From the NCBI RefSeq assembly GCF_000820165.1, contig NZ_CDDD01000101.1, positions 124,001 to 188,000 of the forward strand: DNA of 64,000 bases, written 5' to 3'. Source of the DNA: Aeromonas taiwanensis (GTDB taxonomy: Bacteria > Pseudomonadota > Gammaproteobacteria > Enterobacterales > Aeromonadaceae). Position 1 is the first letter of the stretch. Every line of letters begins with the position of its first letter. Both the position numbers and the translations under genes were made by a program. This document shows, piece by piece, positions 21,489-31,620 of this stretch. The notes under the pieces are model-generated. The model saw only the letters and a program-made list of their open reading frames with translations, made no database searches and had not been told where the DNA came from.

Positions 21489-24059
21489 ATGACAGCACAG
21501 CACCCAGTCAGCGGCGCCAATCTCAGCGCCCACACCCCCATGATGCAGCAATACCTGACCCTCAAGGCAGAGAACCCGGAGATCCTGCTGTTCTACCGCA
21601 TGGGCGACTTCTACGAGCTCTTCTACGACGATGCCCGCAAGGCCTCCCAGCTGCTCGACATCTCCCTGACCAAGCGTGGCCAGTCCGCCGGCAGCCCCAT
21701 CCCCATGGCGGGGGTGCCTTATCACGCCATCGAGGGGTATCTGGCCAAGCTGGTGCAGCTCGGCGAGTCCGCCGCCATCTGCGAACAGGTGGGGGATCCG
21801 GCCACCAGCAAGGGGCCGGTGGAGCGCAAGGTCATTCGCATCATCACCCCGGGCACCGTCTCCGACGAGGCGCTGCTCACCGAGCGTCAGGACAACCTGA
21901 TCGCCGCCGTCTACCACGACGGCCGCCGCTTCGGTTACGGCACCATGGACATCGGCTCCGGCCGTTTCTTCATCAACCAGTTCGAGAAGGAAGAGACCCT
22001 GCTCGCCGAGCTGCAGCGCACCAACCCGGCCGAGCTGCTCTACCCCGAATCCTTCGAGTTCCTGCGCCACGTCGAGGGTCGCCGTGGCCTGCGCCGCCGC
22101 CCGGAGTGGGAATTCGAACTCGGCACCGCCCGCAAGCTCTTGTGCCAGCAGTTTGGCACCCAGGATCTGGTGGGCTTCGGCGTCGAGCAGAGCGAGACCG
22201 CCCTGTGCGCCGCCGGCTGCCTGATGCAGTACGTGAAAGACACCCAGCGCACCGCCCTGCCCCACATTCGCAGTGTGCGCCTCGAGCAGCCCGATCATGC
22301 GGTCATCATGGACGCCGCCACCCGCCGCAATCTGGAGCTGACCCAGAACCTGGCCGGCGGCCACGACAACACCCTCTCCGCCGTGCTGGACTGCACCGCC
22401 ACCCCCATGGGCAGCCGCCTGCTCAAGCGCTGGATCCACCAGCCGATCCGCGACCGGGTGATCCTCAAAGGCCGCCAGAGCACCATCAAGGAGCTCATCG
22501 AGCAGAACCTCTATGACGATCTCGGCGGCCTGCTGCGCCAGGTCGGTGACGTGGAGCGGGTGCTGGCGCGCCTGGCCCTGCGTTCCGCCCGTCCGCGTGA
22601 CCTCACCCGCCTGCGCCAGGCCTTCGCCCAGCTGCCCGAACTGCAGCGCCTGCTGGCGGAGAGCGAACACGAGGCGGTGCAGCAGCTGCGCGAGCGGGCC
22701 AGCACCTTCCCCGAGTTGCATGACCTGCTGGAGCGCGCCGTGATGGAGGTACCGCCTGTGCTCATCCGCGATGGCGGCGTCATCCGCGAAGGGTTCAACC
22801 AGGAGCTGGACGAGCTGCGGGATCTCGCCAACGGCGCTACCGCGAGCCTGGCCCGCATCGAGGAGCGTGAGAAGGCGCTGACCGGCATCAATACCCTCAA
22901 GGTGGGTTACAACAAGGTGCACGGCTTCTATATCGAGGTGAGCCGTGCCAACAGCCATCTGGTGCCGGCCCACTACATCCGTCGCCAGACGCTGAAAAAC
23001 AACGAGCGCTACATCATCGACGAGCTCAAGAAGTACGAAGACAAGGTGCTCACCGCCCAGGCCCAGGCGCTGGCGCTGGAGAAACGCCTCTACGAGGAGC
23101 TGCTCGATGCCCTGCTGCCGCACCTCGGCGATCTGCAGGAATCCGCTGCCGCCCTGGCGGAGCTGGACGTGCTGGCCAACCTGGCCGAGCGGGCCGAGAC
23201 CCTCGACTACCGCTGCCCGACGCTCATCGACGAGGATCAGATCCTGATCGAGGCGGGCCGCCATCCCGTGGTGGAGCAGGTGATGACGGATCCCTTCATC
23301 GCCAACCCGATCCACCTCGACCGTGATCGCCGCATGCTGATCATCACCGGCCCCAACATGGGGGGTAAGTCCACCTACATGCGCCAGACTGCGCTGATCG
23401 TGCTGCTGGCCCATATCGGCGCCTTCGTGCCGGCCGACAGCGCCCGCATCGGTCCCATCGACCGCATCTTCACCCGCATCGGGGCATCCGATGACCTGGC
23501 ATCGGGCCGTTCCACCTTTATGGTGGAGATGACCGAGACCGCCAATATCCTCAACAACGCCACCGCCCGCAGCCTGGTGCTGATGGACGAGATCGGCCGC
23601 GGCACCAGCACCTACGACGGCCTGTCCCTGGCCTGGGCCTGCGCCGAGCAGCTGGCGAGCAAGATCGGCGCCTACACCCTGTTCGCCACCCACTACTTCG
23701 AGCTGACCCGGCTGCCGGAGCTGATGAACGGGCTTGCCAACGTCCATCTGGATGCGGTGGAGCACGGCGACACCATCGCCTTTATGCACGCGGTGCAGGA
23801 GGGGGCGGCGAGCCGCTCCTACGGCCTGCAGGTAGCCGCCCTGGCGGGGGTGCCGAAATCGGTGATCCAGCAGGCCCGCCACAAACTGCACGAGCTGGAG
23901 AGCGCCACCCCGGTGGCCGCCGGCGAAGTGCGCCCGACCCCGGTCGCCCTGCCGCCCCAGAGCCATCCCGTGGTGGAGGAGCTGGAAGCGGTACGCCCGG
24001 ACGAGCTGACCCCGCGTCAGGCCCTGGATCTGCTCTATCGCCTCAAGCAGATGCTGTAA
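21489..24059 (+). CDS. mutS: DNA mismatch repair protein MutS
   Basis: Recognises base mismatches and starts methyl-directed repair with MutL. From ATG 21489 it has 856 residues (E. coli 853). The mismatch-contact Phe-x-Glu is F41-Y-E43 in MGDFYELF. Domain II-III-lever-clamp regions follow. The ABC ATPase has Walker [10 protein letters not shown] near 621-629 and the signature region [18 protein letters not shown], plus [16 protein letters not shown]-terminal tetramer helix ends LYRLKQML. An ATG 66 bases upstream is open but not supported by homology. Confidence 0.97.
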   Translation: MTAQHPVSGANLSAHTPMMQQYLTLKAENPEILLFYRMGDFYELFYDDARKASQLLDISLTKRGQSAGSPIPMAGVPYHAIEGYLAKLVQLGESAAICEQVGDPATSKGPVERKVIRIITPGTVSDEALLTERQDNLIAAVYHDGRRFGYGTMDIGSGRFFINQFEKEETLLAELQRTNPAELLYPESFEFLRHVEGRRGLRRRPEWEFELGTARKLLCQQFGTQDLVGFGVEQSETALCAAGCLMQYVKDTQRTALPHIRSVRLEQPDHAVIMDAATRRNLELTQNLAGGHDNTLSAVLDCTATPMGSRLLKRWIHQPIRDRVILKGRQSTIKELIEQNLYDDLGGLLRQVGDVERVLARLALRSARPRDLTRLRQAFAQLPELQRLLAESEHEAVQQLRERASTFPELHDLLERAVMEVPPVLIRDGGVIREGFNQELDELRDLANGATASLARIEEREKALTGINTLKVGYNKVHGFYIEVSRANSHLVPAHYIRRQTLKNNERYIIDELKKYEDKVLTAQAQALALEKRLYEELLDALLPHLGDLQESAAALAELDVLANLAERAETLDYRCPTLIDEDQILIEAGRHPVVEQVMTDPFIANPIHLDRDRRMLIITGPNMGGKSTYMRQTALIVLLAHIGAFVPADSARIGPIDRIFTRIGASDDLASGRSTFMVEMTETANILNNATARSLVLMDEIGRGTSTYDGLSLAWACAEQLASKIGAYTLFATHYFELTRLPELMNGLANVHLDAVEHGDTIAFMHAVQEGAASRSYGLQVAALAGVPKSVIQQARHKLHELESATPVAAGEVRPTPVALPPQSHPVVEELEAVRPDELTPRQALDLLYRLKQML

Positions 24060-24081
24060 CCCGTCACCAACACAGCCATAA

Positions 24082-24109
24082 AAAAGGGGAACCGCGAGGT
24101 TCCCCTTTT
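24082..24109. terminator. Bidirectional terminator between mutS and the BCCT gene
   Basis: AAAAGGGGAACC / GGTTCCCCTTTT perfect stem with GCGA loop between convergent genes. Confidence 0.88.
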
Positions 24110-24132
24110 CGTTGTCATGGTTCTGCCTGTCA

Positions 24133-25731
24133 TCAGGCCGGCCCTATCCTGTCCATCAGGCTCATGTGGCTGGAGCCATCGTGGCGCTTGAGGTTCTGGC
24201 GATACTCGAACTGGCGCTGGCTCTCCTGCTTGAGGCCCAGCATCAGGGAGTAGCACATGGCCAGCATGATCAGGGAGAACGGCAGCGCCGCTATGATGCT
24301 GGCCGCCTGCAGGGCTGCCAGACCGCCGGAGACCAGCAGAATGGCCGCCACCAGCCCCTGACCCAGCCCCCAGACCGCGCGGTGCAGCACGGGGGGATCC
24401 TGATCCCCGATGGAGAGCAGGGTGGTGATGACGAGGGTGCCCGAGTCGCTGGAGGTGATGAAGTAGGTGCAGATGAGCAGCGTCAGCACCCCCTTGGCGA
24501 TCCAGCCGAAGGTCTCCCAGTGCAGCAACTCCACCGTCTTGTAGAGCGCCAGGGTGACGTCCTGATTGACCGCTTCTACCACGCCGCCCGAGCCGAACAG
24601 CTCGAGGTGCATGGCGGTCCCGCCGAAGACGGTGAGCCAGAGCATGCCGAGCAGGGAGGGCACCAGCAACACGCCGAGCACGAACTCGCGGATGGTGCGT
24701 CCCTTGGAGATGCGGGCGATGAACATGCCGACGAAGGGAGCCCAGGCTATCCACCAGCCCCAGTAGAAGGCGGTCCAGCTCGATTGCCAGGCCGAGGTGC
24801 CGTTCGCCTCTGTGTTGGTCCAGAAGCTCAGGCGGACGATGTTCTGCAGGTAGTCACCGATGTTCTGCACATAGGCATTGAGGATATAGGTGGTCGGGCC
24901 CAGCGCCAGGAACAGGGCCAGGACGAAGACGCTGAGCCAGATGTTGAGCTCGGAGAGGATCTTCACCCCGCGCCCGACACCGGAGATGGCCGACAGGGTC
25001 GCGATCAGGCTGATGCCCCCGATGAGCCAGAGCTGGTTCGCCTGCGAGACCGCCATGCCGAACATCTGGTTGAGACCCGTGTTCATCTGGGAGACCCCGA
25101 GGCCGAGGGAGGTCGCCACCCCGAACACGGTGCCGAACACCGCCAGCACGTCGGCGGCGTGGCCCCAGAAGCCGTAGATGCGATCGCCGAGGATGGGGTA
25201 GAGCACAGAGCGAATGGCCAGCGGCAGCTTGCGCCGGTAGCTGAAGAAGGCCAGCGACAGGCCGACGATCACGTAGATGGCCCAGGGGTGCAGGCCCCAG
25301 TGGAAGAAGGTGAGACGCATGGCGATCTGCGCCGCCTCCGGGGTCATGCCTTCGGTGACGAAGGGGTTGCCCTGCAGGTGGTACATGGGTTCGGCGATGC
25401 TCCAGAACACCAGGCCGATCCCCATGCCGGCGCTGAACAGCATGGAGAACCAGGCGAAGTAGCCGAACTCCGGTACCTGGTCGTCGTCGCCCAGCCGGAT
25501 GCTGCCAAAGCGGCTGAACATCAGATAGACGGCGAAGAACAGGAACAGGGCGACCACCAGAATGTAGTACCACTTGAAGCCTGCAATGATGGTGTCCTTG
25601 GCGCCGGTGAACCAGGTGCCCGCGGTGTCGGGATCAAATACGCCAAACAGCAGGAACAGGGTCACGACGGTCAGGGCCGTCATGGCCATGGTGGGATTGA
25701 GGCCTTTCAATAGCCCTTTGGTTGCTCTCAT
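24133..25731 (-). CDS. BCCT-family betaine/choline/carnitine transporter
   Basis: A twelve-helix secondary transporter for compatible solutes, 532 residues from ATG 25731 (GGAGGG upstream). The family signature is intact: SAGMGIGLVFWSIAEP in TM3 and the tryptophan box WGWWIAWAPFVGMFIARIS in TM8, followed by KGRTIREF. GMGIG, rather than GMGID, matches sodium-coupled glycine betaine carriers such as BetP; this is an inference from one motif. The C-terminus is short, without the long osmosensing tail of BetP. Nine bases downstream of an unknown gene, so both are likely one operon. Confidence 0.92.
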   Translation of the reverse strand: MRATKGLLKGLNPTMAMTALTVVTLFLLFGVFDPDTAGTWFTGAKDTIIAGFKWYYILVVALFLFFAVYLMFSRFGSIRLGDDDQVPEFGYFAWFSMLFSAGMGIGLVFWSIAEPMYHLQGNPFVTEGMTPEAAQIAMRLTFFHWGLHPWAIYVIVGLSLAFFSYRRKLPLAIRSVLYPILGDRIYGFWGHAADVLAVFGTVFGVATSLGLGVSQMNTGLNQMFGMAVSQANQLWLIGGISLIATLSAISGVGRGVKILSELNIWLSVFVLALFLALGPTTYILNAYVQNIGDYLQNIVRLSFWTNTEANGTSAWQSSWTAFYWGWWIAWAPFVGMFIARISKGRTIREFVLGVLLVPSLLGMLWLTVFGGTAMHLELFGSGGVVEAVNQDVTLALYKTVELLHWETFGWIAKGVLTLLICTYFITSSDSGTLVITTLLSIGDQDPPVLHRAVWGLGQGLVAAILLVSGGLAALQAASIIAALPFSLIMLAMCYSLMLGLKQESQRQFEYRQNLKRHDGSSHMSLMDRIGPA

Positions 25732-25740
25732 CAACCCTCC

Positions 25741-26268
25741 TTAGTCGTTGTTGAAGAAGTCTTCGCCCACGTGATCACCCGCACCGCCGATGGCGCGATA
25801 GACCAGTCGACCGGCGACCTGCTCACGGTGATCCACCAGGCTGACGGACGGCTGACCGTTCACCGCGTGGCGCTTGCCGAGGAAAATGGCCATGGGGACC
25901 CCCAGGCTGGAGACACCGCTGGTGATCCAGAGGCGGTTGAAATCGTAGGAGCCGCCGATGAACTCGAGCTGGGCCAGGCCGTTGTCCAGACCCGCCAGGT
26001 AGAAGTTCATGGCGCTCTCGTCGGGAAAGAGGTGCACCAGCACATAGGCATAGCGCAGTTCATTGACCAACTCCTTTAGGCTGAAAGAACCTGTATTGCT
26101 GCAGGAGAGGGGCAACTCGCCATCATAGTGATGCACCTTGAGGTTGTTGGGATCCTCGTCATAGGCGGGCTGATAACGTACGAAAGCCGCAGTATCCGGC
26201 AGTTCATAACGGACTCTGACCACGCGCAGGTCGGCAACCAGGGACTTGATATCCAGGTCGTCATGCAT
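25741..26268 (-). CDS. Conserved hypothetical protein, partner of BCCT carrier
   Basis: A 175-residue soluble protein with no signal peptide and no motif I recognise. ATG 26268 follows AAGGAG. It is mixed alpha/beta in character, with acidic patches (MHDDLDIKSLVADL, PAYDEDPNN) and a region with conserved-looking FPDESAMNFYLAGLDNG and GSYDFNRLWITSGVSSLGVP. Its stop is nine bases before the BCCT start, so translation of the two is probably coordinated. A role with compatible-solute uptake is inferred only from position. Confidence 0.8.
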   Translation of the reverse strand: MHDDLDIKSLVADLRVVRVRYELPDTAAFVRYQPAYDEDPNNLKVHHYDGELPLSCSNTGSFSLKELVNELRYAYVLVHLFPDESAMNFYLAGLDNGLAQLEFIGGSYDFNRLWITSGVSSLGVPMAIFLGKRHAVNGQPSVSLVDHREQVAGRLVYRAIGGAGDHVGEDFFNND

Positions 26269-26432
26269 GATGTCACTCCTTAAATATCGGGTTTTCATGG
26301 GAAAATGGTTCAATAACCTAACACAATATTATTTAGAGTAGAAATGATTACACCAAAAACCATATTGACCCGATGGTGAATTAGGTGGAGAATTTTGCGC
26401 CTCTCCACAGCCCTGCACTAACCCGGACTCCC

Positions 26433-26912
26433 ATGGAAAAACATGATGAAGTGCTGATCGCACTGCGCCAGATCATCCGTGCCATCGATATGCACTCCAA
26501 ACGCCTGATCAAGGAGGCCGGGCTGACGTCGCCCCAGCTCCTGCTGCTCAAGGGGATCGACGAGCTGGGCCAGATCTCCATGCGCCAACTGGCGGATCAC
26601 ACCAACATGAGTCAGGCCACCGCGACCACCATCATGGACCGGCTGGAGAGCCGTCAGCTGGTGCAGCGCATCCGCAGCGATACCGACAAGCGCAAGGTCC
26701 ATGCGACCCTGACTGACGCAGGGCGCGCCCTGCTCGCCCAGGCCCCCACTCCGCTGCAGGAGAGCTTTATCCAGCGCTTCCAGGCCCTGGAAAACTGGGA
26801 GCAGGGTCTGCTGCTCTCCTCCCTGCAGCGCATCTCGGCCATGATGAATGCCGACGGCATCGACGCGGCCCCGGTGCTGAGCGTCCGCCCCCTGACCGAA
26901 GAGCGGGCCTGA
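26433..26912 (+). CDS. MarR-family transcriptional regulator
   Basis: A 159-residue winged-helix regulator. The HTH lies about residues 45-75 (ISMRQLADHTNMSQATATTIMDRLE), followed by the wing with the conserved RIRSDTDKRKVHATLTDAGRALL. Dimerisation helices lie at both ends. I use ATG 26433; an in-frame GTG 48 bases earlier is possible. It is divergent from the BCCT operon across about 165 AT-rich bases, so it may repress that operon. BCCT/choline genes are more often controlled by the TetR-type BetI, so this pairing differs. Confidence 0.9.
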   Translation: MEKHDEVLIALRQIIRAIDMHSKRLIKEAGLTSPQLLLLKGIDELGQISMRQLADHTNMSQATATTIMDRLESRQLVQRIRSDTDKRKVHATLTDAGRALLAQAPTPLQESFIQRFQALENWEQGLLLSSLQRISAMMNADGIDAAPVLSVRPLTEERA

Positions 26913-26921
26913 ACGCCAGGC

Positions 26922-26956
26922 ATAAAAAAAGCTCCCTGACGGGAGCTTTTTTTATG
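26922..26956. terminator. Bidirectional terminator between marR-type gene and yjaG
   Basis: ATAAAAAAAGCTCCC / GGGAGCTTTTTTTAT perfect stem with TGAC loop; T tracts on both strands between convergent genes. Confidence 0.92.
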
Positions 26957-26973
26957 GGGCCTGAAGAAAAGAC

Positions 26974-27555
26974 TCACTCTTCCAGACTGATGCCGATGTT
27001 GGAGACACCGTCCTGAGCCGCAAATTTGCGGATGGCCAGGATGCGATCGCTGTCGCGCTCGTGAGCCACCCGCTTGAGCAACTCGACCTGGAACTCCAGC
27101 TCGGCTTCCATGTGCTCGTGCTCGTAGAGCTCCTCGTCGGTCAGCTCGCGCCCTTCCAGCATGTCGATGAACCCCGCTACCGTCCCCACCGAGGCATGGC
27201 TGGCGTCGTTCGCCTCCTCACCCACCCGGCAGATCACCGAGTTGTAGGCACAACCCAGCGCCACGCAGGCATCCAGCGCCGGATAGGCACCATAGGATTC
27301 AAACTTGCTGGGCTCGGGAATATAGACCTCGAATGCCTCCAGGATGGCGCCCAGATTGACGCGGGATCCCTTGACGGTCAGGTAGTTCCACATCTGATCC
27401 AGGGCGTGGCGAAACGCCTTTGCATCCCCGAAGCCGGTCGCCTGGGTAAACAGCACATAGTTGGGGTACATGCGCTCTGCCAGCGCCAGGGTGTAGACCG
27501 TCTGCTGCCAGGGTTGCAGCTCGGCCAGTCGCTTATAAAACTTGTCACCAAACAC
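26974..27555 (-). CDS. yjaG: YjaG-family protein (DUF416)
   Basis: A 193-residue protein that aligns by eye with E. coli YjaG: ERMYPNY.LF.QATGFGD near residues 27-45, LTVKGSRVN, GAYPALDACVALG near 91-103, VAGFIDMLEGRELTDEEL, and the C-terminal GVSNIGISLEE. Biochemical function is unknown. The start is GTG 27555, with AAGGA 11 bases upstream, so spacing is long. It is convergent with the MarR gene and divergent from the dehydrogenase. Confidence 0.88.
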   Translation of the reverse strand: MFGDKFYKRLAELQPWQQTVYTLALAERMYPNYVLFTQATGFGDAKAFRHALDQMWNYLTVKGSRVNLGAILEAFEVYIPEPSKFESYGAYPALDACVALGCAYNSVICRVGEEANDASHASVGTVAGFIDMLEGRELTDEELYEHEHMEAELEFQVELLKRVAHERDSDRILAIRKFAAQDGVSNIGISLEE

Positions 27556-27715
27556 TGGAGTCGGATCCTTTGCAAAATGTGGGGCAGATTGTAGCCCACG
27601 AGGGGCGCGGCGAAAATGAAAAAGCGCCCTGCTCGACTTTCTTGCCCGATCAACTGGGGTAAGATGGGAACAGCACCCTCATCGCCCTGCCATAAACATG
27701 ATAAGGAACAAGAGT

Positions 27716-28660
27716 ATGAGCCAACGTACCCTGCTTCTGCTCAGCCAGGACAACCACCACTACGAGCGTCTGCTCAAGGCAGCCAATCTGCCCCATCTGC
27801 GCATCCTTCGGGCCGACAATCAGGGCGAGGCCGAGAAACTGATCGGCGATGCCCACATCCTGATGGCCGAGCCGGCGCGGGCCAAACCCCTGCTGGCCAA
27901 GGCCGGCCGGCTGAGCTGGCTCCAGTCCACCTATGCCGGGGTCGACGTCCTGCTGGATGCGAGCTGCCGCCGTGACTACCTGCTCACCAATGTACGCGGC
28001 ATCTTCGGCCCGCTGATGAGTGAATACGTGTTTGGCCACCTGCTCAGTCTCACCCGCCAGCTGCCGCTCTATCGTGATCAGCAACAGCAGAAGCTGTGGC
28101 AGAGCCACCCCTATCAGGGGCTGAGAGGCAAGACCCTGCTGCTGCTCGGCACCGGCAGCATAGGCCAGCACATCGCCCACACCGGCAAACACTTCGGCAT
28201 GAGGGTGCTCGGCATCAGCCACAGCGGCCATGAGTGCGCCGGGTTCGATCAGGTATATCAGCTACCCGCGCTGAACAAGATGCTGGCCCAGGCCGACGTC
28301 ATCGTCAGCGTGCTGCCGTCGACCCGCGAGACCCGCCACCTGTTCACCGCCGATCGCTTCAACCACTGCAAGCCGGGCGCCATCTTCTTCAACGTCGGCC
28401 GGGGCAGCGCGGTCCACGAGGGGGATCTGCTGGCAGCCCTGCGCGGCGGCCAGCTCGGCACGGCGGTGCTGGATGTGTTCGAACAGGAACCCCTGCCCGC
28501 CGACAGCCCGCTCTGGCACCAGCCCAACCTCATCATCACCCCCCACAACAGCGCCTACAGCTTCCCCGAGGATGTGGCCCAGATCTTCATCCGCAACTAC
28601 ATCCGCTTCATCGACGGCCAGCAACTCGACGGCCGGATTGACTTCGACATGGGCTACTAG
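27716..28660 (+). CDS. D-2-hydroxyacid dehydrogenase (GhrA-like)
   Basis: A 314-residue NAD(P)-dependent oxidoreductase. The Rossmann motif is LLLLGTGSIGQHIA near residue 145. The catalytic triad is visible as Arg in VLPSTRETRHLF, Glu in FEQEPLPADSPLW and His in ITPHNSAYS. The short length and DSPLW...TPHNSA pattern resemble glyoxylate/hydroxypyruvate reductase A; the exact substrate is not determined. ATG 27716 has AAGGA upstream; an ATG 18 bases earlier is an alternative. Confidence 0.9.
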   Translation: MSQRTLLLLSQDNHHYERLLKAANLPHLRILRADNQGEAEKLIGDAHILMAEPARAKPLLAKAGRLSWLQSTYAGVDVLLDASCRRDYLLTNVRGIFGPLMSEYVFGHLLSLTRQLPLYRDQQQQKLWQSHPYQGLRGKTLLLLGTGSIGQHIAHTGKHFGMRVLGISHSGHECAGFDQVYQLPALNKMLAQADVIVSVLPSTRETRHLFTADRFNHCKPGAIFFNVGRGSAVHEGDLLAALRGGQLGTAVLDVFEQEPLPADSPLWHQPNLIITPHNSAYSFPEDVAQIFIRNYIRFIDGQQLDGRIDFDMGY

Positions 28661-28672
28661 CCGCCCAACGAA

Positions 28673-28699
28673 AAGGCCCCGCCAGTTGGCGGGGCCTTC
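28673..28699. terminator. Terminator between dehydrogenase gene and mepM
   Basis: AAGGCCCCGCC / GGCGGGGCCTT stem with AGTT loop between convergent genes. The plus side continues CGTTT and the minus side TTCGTT. Confidence 0.82.
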
Positions 28700-28719
28700 G
28701 TTTGTGCGAGGGAGGAGGA

Positions 28720-30057
28720 TCAACCCGCCTCCATCTCCTTGCGGTAGCTTTTCACCTTGGCGAGGAACTGGCGCTTCTCCTTGCCGGAGAGGGGTTCCGC
28801 CATCGGCAGCTTGACCTTCATGGCATCCACCGGACGGTTGTTGATCCGCACCTCGTAGTGCAGGTGGGCACCGGTGGAGCGGCCCGTGTTGCCGGAGAGC
28901 GCGATCTTGTCCCCCATCTTCACCCTCTGACCCGGTTTCACCAGCAGCTTGCTCAGGTGCAGGTAACGGGTCGTCAGGGTACGGCCATGCTTGATGACCA
29001 CATAGGTACCGGCCAGCGGGTGGCGGGTGGCCTTGAGCACGACACCGTCCCCGGTCGCCATGACGGCCGTCCCGACCGGCAGGGCAAAGTCGGTCCCCTC
29101 GTGAGGGCGCACCTGACCCGTGATGGGGTGGCGTCGTGCCGGGTTGAAGTTGGAGCTGACGCGATAGCGGCTGTGGGTCGGGTAACGACGGAAACCGCGC
29201 TCCAAGCTGTTCGCCTGACCGTCATAATAGTTGCCATCCTCGGACAACCAGGCGGACACCGCCTTGCCCTGGCTGAGCACTTCGACCCCCAGCAACTGGG
29301 TGTTGCCCGTGCTCTTGCCCTCGACCGTCTCCTGTCTCACCAGCACCTTGAACTTGTCGCCCTTTTTCAAATCCTTGGCAAAGTTCATGCGCCACTGGAA
29401 CAGGTTGGCGATCTTCTGGATGTGATTCGCCGGGATCCCTGCGTTGCGGGCACTGACATAGAAGCTGCCATTGATGACACCCTCATAGCTCTTCTGCTGC
29501 CACTCCACCTCTTCGTTGAGCATGTTGGCGCTGTAGGAGTCATCCGTGCGCTCCAGCACCAGGGTCTGCTTGATGTTCAGGCGGATCTTGAGCTGCTGCA
29601 GTATGTTGTCCTGATCGATCAGCAACTCTATGGTCTGACCGGGTTTGAGGCGAGCCAGATTGTTCTTGGCATCCGCATCCAGCACCTTGTAGAGGGTGGT
29701 GGTGGACAGCCCCAGGTTGTTGAAGATGGTGGTGAGAGTTTCGCCATTTCGTACCCGGTAATCCTGCCACTGGGGGGTGGCATCGGCCGGAATGTCATCA
29801 TCCGGAGCCGCAGCCTCCACCAGCTCGTGATCCGGGATGTCGTTGAAGTCGGTGTTGTCTTCGTTGGTGGCCGTGCCTGTCGTGGCAATCGGCAATTCCA
29901 GACGCAGTGGCCGCTCCAGGATGTCACCCGGAGCTGGCAATACGGCTACCGCTGACAGCGTCATGGCCGTGAGCAATAGCATGGCGTAAAAGTGTTTGCG
30001 GGGAACCGGGGGTTCCCAGTTGGCAGCCTGCGCTACCAAGGGACGGAGACGTTTCAT
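28720..30057 (-). CDS. mepM: Murein DD-endopeptidase MepM (M23 family)
   Basis: Cuts D-Ala-mDAP cross-links so new murein strands can be inserted. 445 residues (E. coli MepM 440). A membrane anchor lies at about 22-42, an OapA/LysM-like domain at about 95-180 (YRVRNGETLTTIFNNLG), then the M23 domain with HEGTDFA (HxxxD zinc ligands, near 319) and HLHYEV near 399. A periplasmic location is expected. As in E. coli, mepM is near znuA-znuCB, here separated by the LapD/TAXI/LapG genes. Starts at ATG 30057. Confidence 0.92.
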   Translation of the reverse strand: MKRLRPLVAQAANWEPPVPRKHFYAMLLLTAMTLSAVAVLPAPGDILERPLRLELPIATTGTATNEDNTDFNDIPDHELVEAAAPDDDIPADATPQWQDYRVRNGETLTTIFNNLGLSTTTLYKVLDADAKNNLARLKPGQTIELLIDQDNILQQLKIRLNIKQTLVLERTDDSYSANMLNEEVEWQQKSYEGVINGSFYVSARNAGIPANHIQKIANLFQWRMNFAKDLKKGDKFKVLVRQETVEGKSTGNTQLLGVEVLSQGKAVSAWLSEDGNYYDGQANSLERGFRRYPTHSRYRVSSNFNPARRHPITGQVRPHEGTDFALPVGTAVMATGDGVVLKATRHPLAGTYVVIKHGRTLTTRYLHLSKLLVKPGQRVKMGDKIALSGNTGRSTGAHLHYEVRINNRPVDAMKVKLPMAEPLSGKEKRQFLAKVKSYRKEMEAG

Positions 30058-30324
30058 CCGCTATCCTGTTATTAGATCTAAGGGTGGTTGTGGGTCTGTC
30101 TTTATAAATTTTTATTATGAAAATCGAATATCTGGGTGTTAGACCTAAATACTTACAAAAAGTTCATACCTACATGCACGAAACTCACATTTTATGCATA
30201 ACCTTCCAGCATGGGCAGAAATGATCGTCGTTTTGGGCCATTTTTTTCTATTTTTAAGAACCCTGTCCGGTTGCGTGGCCCCCTGGCCTCGCACATGTTG
30301 CAAAAACATTTCCATGGAGTGGGT

Positions 30325-31620
30325 ATGTCATTGGCAAAATTGTTAAACATCATCATTGTGGTTCTGTTCGCCATCGGTGCCGCCTTGCTGCTGCTGCTGG
30401 AGATCACCACGGTCCGGCAATCTATTCTCGACCAGATGTCCGCCAATCTTGAGACCTCCATCACGGCGCTCGGTCTGGTGCTGCAGGGCACCCTGCTCAA
30501 TGATGACAAAGTCCTCGCGGAAACCATCGTCAACGCCATGTTCGACGGTGGGTTTGTCAGCTCCGTCGTCTTGCTGGATCCGGATGGCCAGCCGTTGTTC
30601 CAGAGGGTGTTCCACTCCGCACAGCAGAACGTGCCGAGCTGGCTCCCCTCCCTGGTCCACATGCCACCGGTCAAGGTGGAGCAGGAGCTGACCGATGGTT
30701 GGCGGATCCTCGGCACCCTCACTCTGGAAGGGCACGAGGGTTATGCCTACCAGCACCTGTGGAATGCCATCAGCCGCACCGGGCTCGCACTGCTCGCCGG
30801 TGTGCTGGTCTTTACCCTCATCATCACCTGGGTATGCCATCGCCTGCTGCGCCCGCTCGAGCAAGTCAGCCTGCAACTGACGCAGCTTCGCCAACGCCAG
30901 TTCAGCGGCAGTCTGCCCACTCCCTGGCTGCGCGAATTGAAGGAGGTCGTCGCGTCCATCAACCAGCTGGTCTCGGAACGCAAACGGGATCTGCTGCAAC
31001 AACGGCTCAAAATCACCCAGCTCGGCAAGCAAGCCACCCCGTCAGCCCATCAGAAGCTGACGGGATTGACCGACACCGCAGGTGACATGTACCTGCAACA
31101 CTTCGTCTCCACCCAGGGCAGCATCAGGCTGTATAGCCGGCTCCTGCCCAAACATCCCCCCGGCACGGACAGCTCGCCCGACGAGATCAGGTCCCTGATC
31201 CACGACTGGCTTGCCCAGAAGGCGGAGGGGCTCCAGCTGCCTCTCAGTCTGCTCAGCCATCCCGACTGGGCACAGTTTGCACCCGTCCTGGCCGGCGCCA
31301 GAGGCAGGACCCTGGACTGGCGCTGGGATCTGTCAGCCTTTCCTGCCCTCGCCGAGGAGCGACTGGATACACTGCGAGCCCAAGGCGTCGAGATGGCCTT
31401 CAGCAATGTGCCGATGAGCAACGACAACCTGGCCAGGCTCGACCCCGTCAGGCCCGTCTTCATCTGCTGCCAGCTGACTCAGGCCCCCCTCTACTGGAAC
31501 CTGCTCTCCCAGTGCCTCCATGCTTCCGGCTATACCCTGCTCGCCGAAGCCAGCGAGGTAAGCGACGTGGACACCCTGCGCAACTGGGGCATTGATGGTT
31601 ATGCCCAGGAGGCCGTATGA
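30325..31620 (+). CDS. LapD-like membrane receptor lacking GGDEF, with degenerate EAL-like tail
   Basis: A 431-residue protein, much shorter than LapD (about 650). From ATG 30325 (GGAG six bases upstream): TM helix 1 at about 5-26, a LapD/MoxY-type periplasmic domain (about 27-150), TM helix 2 near 157-178, then a HAMP region (CHRLLRPLEQVSLQL to about 225). The periplasmic domain keeps NVPSW (W106), the position of the LapG-contacting Trp of LapD. No GGDEF motif follows. Residues about 250-431 are only faintly EAL-like: the end LLAEASEVSDV..LRNWGIDGYAQ resembles the last EAL motifs, while catalytic EAL and metal residues are absent. Its stop overlaps the next gene by ATGA. Confidence 0.75.
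   Translation: MSLAKLLNIIIVVLFAIGAALLLLLEITTVRQSILDQMSANLETSITALGLVLQGTLLNDDKVLAETIVNAMFDGGFVSSVVLLDPDGQPLFQRVFHSAQQNVPSWLPSLVHMPPVKVEQELTDGWRILGTLTLEGHEGYAYQHLWNAISRTGLALLAGVLVFTLIITWVCHRLLRPLEQVSLQLTQLRQRQFSGSLPTPWLRELKEVVASINQLVSERKRDLLQQRLKITQLGKQATPSAHQKLTGLTDTAGDMYLQHFVSTQGSIRLYSRLLPKHPPGTDSSPDEIRSLIHDWLAQKAEGLQLPLSLLSHPDWAQFAPVLAGARGRTLDWRWDLSAFPALAEERLDTLRAQGVEMAFSNVPMSNDNLARLDPVRPVFICCQLTQAPLYWNLLSQCLHASGYTLLAEASEVSDVDTLRNWGIDGYAQEAV

Noticed and set aside
21372-23966. 864-residue open frame opposite mutS
   Set aside because: Antisense shadow; mutS is fully supported by motifs.
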